Shown one piece after another: positions 37,132 through 41,559 of a stretch of DNA of 41,559 nucleotides. How positions within the stretch are numbered: the first letter of the stretch is position 1; every line of letters begins with the position of its first letter. Source of the stretch: a virus. Below the pieces are notes generated by a model. That model saw only the letters and a list, made by a program, of their open reading frames with translations, had not been told where the DNA came from and did no database searches. The position numbers were made by a program, and so were the translations under genes. The DNA lies in the IMG/VR virus record IMGVR_UViG_3300031825_000365, positions 1 through 41,559 of that record; one strand, 5' to 3'.

Positions 37132-37833
37132 TCAACAGTCGGTCAGCAGACGCCAAGTCCCCAGCTCGACTATCACCCCGATGTCCGCGCCACGAACGGT
37201 AGCTCCAATTGCTTCGGACCAGGACTCGCCTGCTCCGTCCACGCAGGAAACTGTGAAGGTGAAACTGCTGCCGATTTCTTCTGGCTCCAAATCTCGTATC
37301 CGAAATTCCACTGACTGCTTGGTGTCAATTACCTGCCACTCAGTCGGAGGCCTGAGCAAGTCGGAACGATCACATTGCAAACGAACAGCCGATGCTCGAT
37401 ATCCAATGTTCTCAAGAACAAAATTCACGCTCGTTGACAAACCAGACATGGTTCGTTTTTCAGCGCGAATATCAAAACTTGGCATCAACCTGTTCCGCGC
37501 TGCAGCCTGTTCGCTTTTGAACTGTTCCAGTTGAACTTGCACTTGTTGCTTTGTCACTTCGACTAGTTCGCGCTGATGCTCGACAGATTGCCTCAATTCT
37601 TCCGCCTGCTGCGCCAAGGCAGCCGTACTCAACCTCAGTTCTTCCCCTTGTTGGAAGTACCCCAAGATGAGCCAAAGTAGCGCCAAGGGGCCAACAACGC
37701 CGGCGAGGAAGTCGCCAATTGCGTTGAGTTCCATGCCGAAAAAACCACCCCACTTCGCCCATCCCAGCACAACGACGGCAGCTAGGTAAAACAACGTAAT
37801 TGAGATACCGACCCAAGTCAGTTTCTTACTCAT
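37132..37833 (-). CDS. Membrane protein with coiled coil (233 aa), accessory gene
   Basis: Two N-terminal transmembrane segments (about residues 9-27 and 37-60) are followed by a long Glu/Gln coiled coil (STAALAQQAEELRQSVEHQRELVEVTKQQ, then QLEQFKSEQAAARN) and a beta-rich C-terminal half. It is a common pattern of accessory membrane proteins in prophages and genomic islands. Its opposite direction to surrounding genes suggests an independently expressed moron, possibly superinfection exclusion or membrane stress. I cannot name the family. Confidence 0.7.
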   Translation of the reverse strand: MSKKLTWVGISITLFYLAAVVVLGWAKWGGFFGMELNAIGDFLAGVVGPLALLWLILGYFQQGEELRLSTAALAQQAEELRQSVEHQRELVEVTKQQVQVQLEQFKSEQAAARNRLMPSFDIRAEKRTMSGLSTSVNFVLENIGYRASAVRLQCDRSDLLRPPTEWQVIDTKQSVEFRIRDLEPEEIGSSFTFTVSCVDGAGESWSEAIGATVRGADIGVIVELGTWRLLTDC

Positions 37834-37978
37834 CGCTCATCCCTCCAAGTGCTCGGATTCTAATTAGAGCGATTTGGGCGCGCAATTTAACGCAGCATCT
37901 CCCCATGCCCCGCGTGCGGGGTATCGGCAGGCGCTGCCTGATCCCCATCAACCCTACGTCCACACCGGAGCCATCCCC

Positions 37979-38053
37979 ATGGCCGAAAAGATCATCCGCT
38001 TCATCGAAGAACTCATCGACGCTTTCAACTTCGGAAGCAGCATCAGCAAATAG
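37979..38053 (+). CDS. Very small amphipathic protein (24 aa)
   Basis: ATG 37979 has GGAG eight bases upstream. The 24-aa peptide MAEKIIRFIEELIDAFNFGS.. is a probable amphipathic helix. It resembles tiny phage peptides expressed before larger left-arm genes, but there is no independent evidence of translation. Confidence 0.4.
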   Translation: MAEKIIRFIEELIDAFNFGSSISK

Positions 38054-38182
38054 CTAAACGCAGAGCACTGAATCCGCAATGCACAGGGTCGCCGCTCTGC
38101 TGCTTACTTCGCATTTTCACTTAGACCATGCTAGAAATAGGATTCCATCTTCGAAACGCTCCAATCCACAAGGAATCCAGTC

Positions 38183-38929
38183 GTGCGCATTTTACTTTCA
38201 TGCATGCAGTGTTTTCAGGACACAGGCACACCAAGTCTGCACTTTAGTCGGCCAGAGATTCGTGATGACGGGAGATATGAGAACAGATGTCCTGCCGGAC
38301 ACGACACCACGACCTTCCTACAGCAACAGAAATTTGAAGTTCTCTTTGAGGTCGGCGCAAACGCAATCCTTGATGGTTATTACCGAGAGGCCGTCTCGTC
38401 TTTCACATCCAGCCTAGAGCGATTCTACGAGGTCGCTCTGCGAATTCTTCTTTCCCGATCTTCGAAATCGGAGGATCTGTTCAACATGTGCTGGAAGGAG
38501 GTCTCGAGCCAATCAGAACGGCAGTTAGGCGCGTTTGTTTTTGTGTGGGCCACCAATTTCGGAAAGGCGCCGGCACTCCTGCCGAACGCCTTGGTGAAAT
38601 TCAGAAATGAAGTAATTCACAAGGGAAAAATCCCCTCGAAGGAGGAGGCTTTGCGATATGGGGATGCCGTACTTGGCGTCCTCCGTCCAAAGCTGTCTGC
38701 GCTGAAAGCGGAGTTCACCAAAGAAATTACTGAGCTTACATCCCGCCAATTTCATAAGCAGCAAGCCGAATCTTCCAACGACCACCTTGTTGCAACACTG
38801 GGCATGGCCACTTGCGTAAGCCTAATGGGCGGAGACACTGCCAAGCAAGACCAGAGTTTAGAGGACTACCTGAAGAGCCTCGCCCAACAGCGCTACATCT
38901 TCGAAGGCCTCGGAGCGCCAAAGCTCTAA
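38183..38929 (+). CDS. Zinc-ribbon and HEPN-domain protein (248 aa), defence candidate
   Basis: It starts at GTG 38183 with AAGGA upstream. The N-terminal zinc ribbon is visible as C7-x2-C10 and C36..H40 (CPAGH). A helical HEPN-like region (residues ~50-190) carries the RX4H motif R141-N-E-V-I-H146 in ALVKFRNEVIHKGKIP, the signature of HEPN RNases. The C-terminus is helical. Such proteins occur in abortive infection and toxin-antitoxin systems, but here no partner antitoxin is adjacent. Identification of the domain is based on the motif; activity is inferred. Confidence 0.65.
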   Translation: MRILLSCMQCFQDTGTPSLHFSRPEIRDDGRYENRCPAGHDTTTFLQQQKFEVLFEVGANAILDGYYREAVSSFTSSLERFYEVALRILLSRSSKSEDLFNMCWKEVSSQSERQLGAFVFVWATNFGKAPALLPNALVKFRNEVIHKGKIPSKEEALRYGDAVLGVLRPKLSALKAEFTKEITELTSRQFHKQQAESSNDHLVATLGMATCVSLMGGDTAKQDQSLEDYLKSLAQQRYIFEGLGAPKL

Positions 38930-39072
38930 GTAAGCCGCCGGCCCGAACTACAGGGTTGCGTCGCAGAGCAGACCGGTGCCGAAACTCACCGGCGCTGAGA
39001 GTGACTTTCAAGGTTATCCGGGCTACTGGCCCGCTCTCCAAAGCCCATCACCGCGCGTTCGCGCAAATCCCC

Positions 39073-39201
39073 ATGCCTACAACTATCCCCGCCATCTGGT
39101 GGGGCCTGGCTCTGCTCGCCCTGGTGGCGGTGGCCCTGGTCCCCATCGGCAACTACTTCACCCGCCGCTATGTCGCGGCCGATCCCTGGAGCCCCACATG
39201 A
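39073..39201 (+). CDS. Small membrane protein (42 aa)
   Basis: A 42-aa protein with one transmembrane segment (IWWGLALLALVAVALVPIG) and a positively charged FTRRY. It is joined to the next small gene by an ATGA overlap (39198-39201). No ribosome-binding site is obvious upstream, but the paired architecture supports it. Confidence 0.55.
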   Translation: MPTTIPAIWWGLALLALVAVALVPIGNYFTRRYVAADPWSPT

Positions 39202-39431
39202 ACACCATCAGCGCAAGCGCGCCCCCGGTGCGCCAGCGTGACCCCATCACGATCAAGCAGGCAGCCCGGAATCTGAGCGACCTCATCGCACCCCGCGACC
39301 ACGCCGGCAAAGGCAACTGGAGCGACGACGCGGATATCCCCCTGTGGGCCTGGCCCGCCAGCCTGGCGCTGGCTGCGTTCTTCCTCTTCGGCCCAGAAAT
39401 CCTCGGCTGGCTACTCGGATACCGCTCCTAG
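39198..39431 (+). CDS. Small membrane protein (77 aa)
   Basis: A 77-aa protein with a polar N-terminal region containing TIKQAARNLSDLIAP and a C-terminal hydrophobic segment (LWAWPASLALAAFFLFGPEI). Coupled to the 42-aa membrane protein in front. Likely a two-gene membrane module of the left arm, function unknown. Confidence 0.6.
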   Translation: MNTISASAPPVRQRDPITIKQAARNLSDLIAPRDHAGKGNWSDDADIPLWAWPASLALAAFFLFGPEILGWLLGYRS

Positions 39432-39457
39432 ACGCCACGCTGACCACGCCTCTTCAC

Positions 39458-39745
39458 CTACTCACGTTTTGTTGGAGGCATCGCCAGTGACTCAACCAGT
39501 TCCCCGTCTGCATCACAGTCAAGTCTCAAAAGAAAGGTGTGGACATCCACACCTTGGCAGGCGGCTTCCCCTTGTGCTACTCGCCAGCACTCCACGAGGC
39601 GCGTCTCCTCCACACTAACTTTCATTTCGTGAATCGGCTGAATCGGCCGATCCGCAGCGGTTTCCCCGCACAACCCGCTTTCATAGCAGAACCGCTCCAA
39701 TCCCCTGCGGATAGCCGCGCCAAACCGGCTATTCGAGTCTTCCAT
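39458..39745 (-). CDS. Hypothetical protein opposite to the left-arm genes (95 aa)
   Basis: A minus-strand gene with a good GGAGGT ribosome-binding site before the ATG at 39745. The 95-aa acidic product has several Cys (RFCYESGLCGE, ECWRVAQGEAACQG) and a possible beta/alpha fold. It is placed between plus-strand genes, divergent from parB. Unknown function. Confidence 0.55.
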   Translation of the reverse strand: MEDSNSRFGAAIRRGLERFCYESGLCGETAADRPIQPIHEMKVSVEETRLVECWRVAQGEAACQGVDVHTFLLRLDCDADGELVESLAMPPTKRE

Positions 39746-39800
39746 TCTGACCTCCATTACAACGGGAAGAATCTTAGCCCAATCACAAAGTGGCCAAACC

Positions 39801-40757
39801 ATGAACGCTCCCCCAGCATCGTTCAAAACGATGATCAAGGACGGCACGATCAAACGCGCCGACGCAATGAAAGTCCGCTATTCCGATATCCGTGTGAAAG
39901 AAGGTTTCAACCTCCGCGACCTGGATGACGAATACGAAACCGGTATAGAAGCACTGGCCTCCTACATTCTGGCCGGGGGCACGTTTCCCGCACTCGAAGT
40001 CATCGCCCTGCCGGACGGTTCCGGCGTAGAGGTGGTGGACGGCCACCGTCGCTATGACGCGATTGGACGGGCGATCCAGCGCGGCGCCCCCATCGAGTGG
40101 GTGTCCGTCGTCGGGTTCCAGGGCAATGAAATAGAGCGCCGTGCGCGCATCTACACCAGCAACGAAGGCGTCAAGCTACGCCCGCTTGAAGCGGCACGCG
40201 GCTTTAAGCGGTTCCGCGGGATGGGCCTGGATACGGAGGAAATAGCGGCGCTCGTTCACCGCAGCCGGCCCCATATCGAAAACTATCTCGTCCTGGCTGA
40301 CGCTGAGCCCGATGTGCAAGCGCTGGTGCGCAGCGGCGCGGTCTCCGCCGAGGTCGCAATAGACACTGTGCGCCTGTACGGCGCCAAGGCGGGAGCGTTT
40401 CTGAGCGGCAAGGTGGACCAGGCCAAGGCCGCCGGCAAGTCCAAGGTCACCGCCAGCACCATCCACGGCCGCGCCCTCCCCCGCAAAGTCGTCTCCCCGC
40501 TCATCAGCGGCGTGGACTCCTTCATCAAGGGACTGGACGCCAACCAGCGCGCAATCCTCATCGACATCCAGGAAGGCCGCGTAGCTGCCGACACCATCAC
40601 GGTAAAGGCCGAAGACCTGATCAACTTGTTCCAGGCCCACGGGGCCGTCGAAACCGTCCGCGCCAAACGCGCCGAGAAAGCCGCCAAGGAGGCACAGCAA
40701 GCCGCCCCCGATACACAGGCACCTATAGACCTTGAACAAGAGGAAGCCACAGCATGA
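39801..40757 (+). CDS. ParB/Srx-domain protein (318 aa)
   Basis: A ParB-type N-terminal nuclease/CTP-binding domain: residues ~25-120 include RYSDIRVKEGFNLRDLDD, VVDGHRRYDAI (the GERR-like box), and RRARIYTSNEGV. The HTH region follows (GLDTEEIAALVHRSRPHIENYLVLA) and a long charged C-terminus (KAEKAAKEAQQAAPDTQ). No ParA gene is visible nearby. It is a frequent left-arm gene in these phages, perhaps in transcription control or DNA processing. Confidence 0.88.
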   Translation: MNAPPASFKTMIKDGTIKRADAMKVRYSDIRVKEGFNLRDLDDEYETGIEALASYILAGGTFPALEVIALPDGSGVEVVDGHRRYDAIGRAIQRGAPIEWVSVVGFQGNEIERRARIYTSNEGVKLRPLEAARGFKRFRGMGLDTEEIAALVHRSRPHIENYLVLADAEPDVQALVRSGAVSAEVAIDTVRLYGAKAGAFLSGKVDQAKAAGKSKVTASTIHGRALPRKVVSPLISGVDSFIKGLDANQRAILIDIQEGRVAADTITVKAEDLINLFQAHGAVETVRAKRAEKAAKEAQQAAPDTQAPIDLEQEEATA

Positions 40758-41098
40758 GCGCCCCCGAGATATCCATCCCCGTTGACGTCGTGGACGCCGC
40801 CATCAATGGCTGGTTCAGCACCCTACCGGATGGCAGGGATCAGCAGGAGCATTTCCGCATTCGAATGCGCGCCGCCCTTGCGGCGGCGGGCTGCCCCGCT
40901 ACTGGCGATGCGCGGGATGCGAAGCGGTATCGCACCTGGCGCGATGCGATGGTGGCAGAGGACACCGAGTTCCGGCTGACCGTCGCCGCTGCTCTTCCCA
41001 GCGAAGTAGGCGACACGCGACCGCCGACCAGCGCGGAATGGGATGCCGGCATCGACGCCGCCATTGCCGCCCAGCAGGGCAAAGGGGGTGAGGCATGA
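40754..41098 (+). CDS. Hypothetical left-arm protein (114 aa)
   Basis: A 114-aa Ala/Asp-rich protein (DAKRYRTWRDAMVAEDTEF..., RPPTSAEWDAGIDAAIAAQ) whose start overlaps the ParB-like stop (ATGA). The pattern 'RYRTWRDAMVAED..EF', then 'P...EWDAGID' is common in left-arm genes of lambdoid phages with unknown function. Confidence 0.7.
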   Translation: MSAPEISIPVDVVDAAINGWFSTLPDGRDQQEHFRIRMRAALAAAGCPATGDARDAKRYRTWRDAMVAEDTEFRLTVAAALPSEVGDTRPPTSAEWDAGIDAAIAAQQGKGGEA

Positions 41099-41370
41099 GC
41101 ATTTACTATGCGCGCGTCTGGCCGCACTCAGGCGTTGGGGTCCGGGATATCGCCCCGGCGGCTGTCCGGGACAAGCCGATTGATGAGGTTGACGAATGGG
41201 ATGCCGAGCCCTGCGCCGAGGACTATTTCCACAACCATGACGGGTTTGAGGCTAATTGGCCGCTAACTTTCGCCCTGTTCGACGGGATCACTGGCCCCGA
41301 GATTGGGCGGTGGGTAGTCGCTCTGGAATTTGAGCCGTCGTTTACCGCCTCTCAGCAGCAGGATGGGTGA
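41095..41370 (+). CDS. Hypothetical left-arm protein (91 aa)
   Basis: A 91-aa acidic protein (YYARVWPHSGVGVRDIAP...) that overlaps the previous gene by four bases. It contains an unusual acidic/His-rich stretch (EDYFHNHDGFEANWP). Unknown function, probably co-transcribed with parB. Confidence 0.65.
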   Translation: MSIYYARVWPHSGVGVRDIAPAAVRDKPIDEVDEWDAEPCAEDYFHNHDGFEANWPLTFALFDGITGPEIGRWVVALEFEPSFTASQQQDG

Positions 41371-41385
41371 ATGGGCCGCGCCACC

Positions 41386-41559
41386 TCAATCGTCCGTCTG
41401 CGCCAGCGAGATCGGGTCATCGTCCCCGAACGGACCAACGTTGATCAGCGTGTTCCGGTGGTCGCACCCCGGGCACTTGAAGAAGCATCCAGCCTCATCA
41501 ATCTCGGGGTCGACTGCGGAAAACATGATTTCCAGCCCGCAGTTTCGGCATTTCCACAT
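41386..41559 (-). CDS. Small zinc-ribbon protein (57 aa)
   Basis: On the minus strand the ATG is the last base triplet of the window (41559-41557) and the stop is TGA at 41388-41386. The 57-aa protein carries two CxxC pairs (CRNC and CPGC; C4/C7 and C29/C32), a classical zinc ribbon, and an acidic C-terminus (DDDPISLAQTDD). It is convergent with the left-arm genes. Upstream control lies outside the window. Confidence 0.75.
   Translation of the reverse strand: MWKCRNCGLEIMFSAVDPEIDEAGCFFKCPGCDHRNTLINVGPFGDDDPISLAQTDD

Noticed and set aside
41371-41559. Plus-strand open frame (ATGGGCCGC..) at the right edge
   Set aside because: It is open to the window end but the minus-strand frame encodes a zinc ribbon with two CxxC pairs, which is much better supported.
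1-41559. Search for attL/attR direct repeats
   Set aside because: I found no convincing long direct repeat at both window ends; the window begins and ends at start codons, so the junctions are probably outside.

Overview
This window is almost entirely a lambda/HK97-type siphovirus prophage. It runs from a P4-type tyrosine integrase whose ATG is base 1 to a small zinc-ribbon gene whose ATG is the complement of base 41559. The G+C-rich coding, the DUF4102-type integrase, the tail genes and the accessory genes suggest a beta-proteobacterial host, most likely Alcaligenaceae (Bordetella/Achromobacter-like). That host call is inference from gene style only. Neither attachment site is visible, so both host junctions probably lie outside the window.

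Layout: (i) 1-1314 integrase, reading inwards. (ii) 1328-5650 accessory zone: a minus-strand three-gene operon with two tandem paralogues, then small plus-strand genes, an IS3 orfA remnant and several duplicated small-gene families. (iii) 5697-26302, minus strand, late genes: lysis (holin, M15 endolysin with a broken reading frame, nested Rz/Rz1 spanins), tail fibre and tip, tape measure, a tail chaperone pair joined by a -1 frameshift site, major tail protein, connectors, HK97 capsid, protease, portal and terminase. (iv) 26510-27434: a 55-aa ORF, an HNH nuclease and a cluster of three unusual tRNA or tRNA-like genes. (v) 27547-30377 accessory block: two small plus-strand genes and a minus-strand two-gene operon (NdpA/YejK-like nucleoid-associated protein plus a RelA/SpoT-type synthetase) behind a near-consensus LexA box. 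(vi) 30606-35265, minus strand, early/delayed-early operon: Cro/YdaS-like, CII, YbcO nuclease, replication initiator with internal iterons, PDDEXK nuclease and a Q-position regulator. (vii) 35338-36363 CI repressor (plus strand), with three candidate operators on the cro side and two on the far side that cover a strong rightward promoter. (viii) 36868-41559 plus-strand 'left arm' genes (ParB-like protein, small proteins), interrupted by accessory genes: a membrane coiled-coil protein, a zinc-ribbon/HEPN protein and short antisense genes.

Working model: CI holds the two divergent promoters. SOS-triggered CI inactivation would release Cro, CII and replication genes leftward and the ParB arm rightward, and the Q-position protein would then allow late minus-strand expression. 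The NdpA-RelA/SpoT operon has its own LexA box, so DNA damage should switch it on independently. It is the strongest candidate for an undescribed system here. Several cargo genes have a loose link to translation or stationary-phase physiology (RelA/SpoT synthetase, two Rmf-like proteins, a YqjD/ElaB-like membrane anchor, an initiator-like tRNA), but a functional connection is only a hypothesis.
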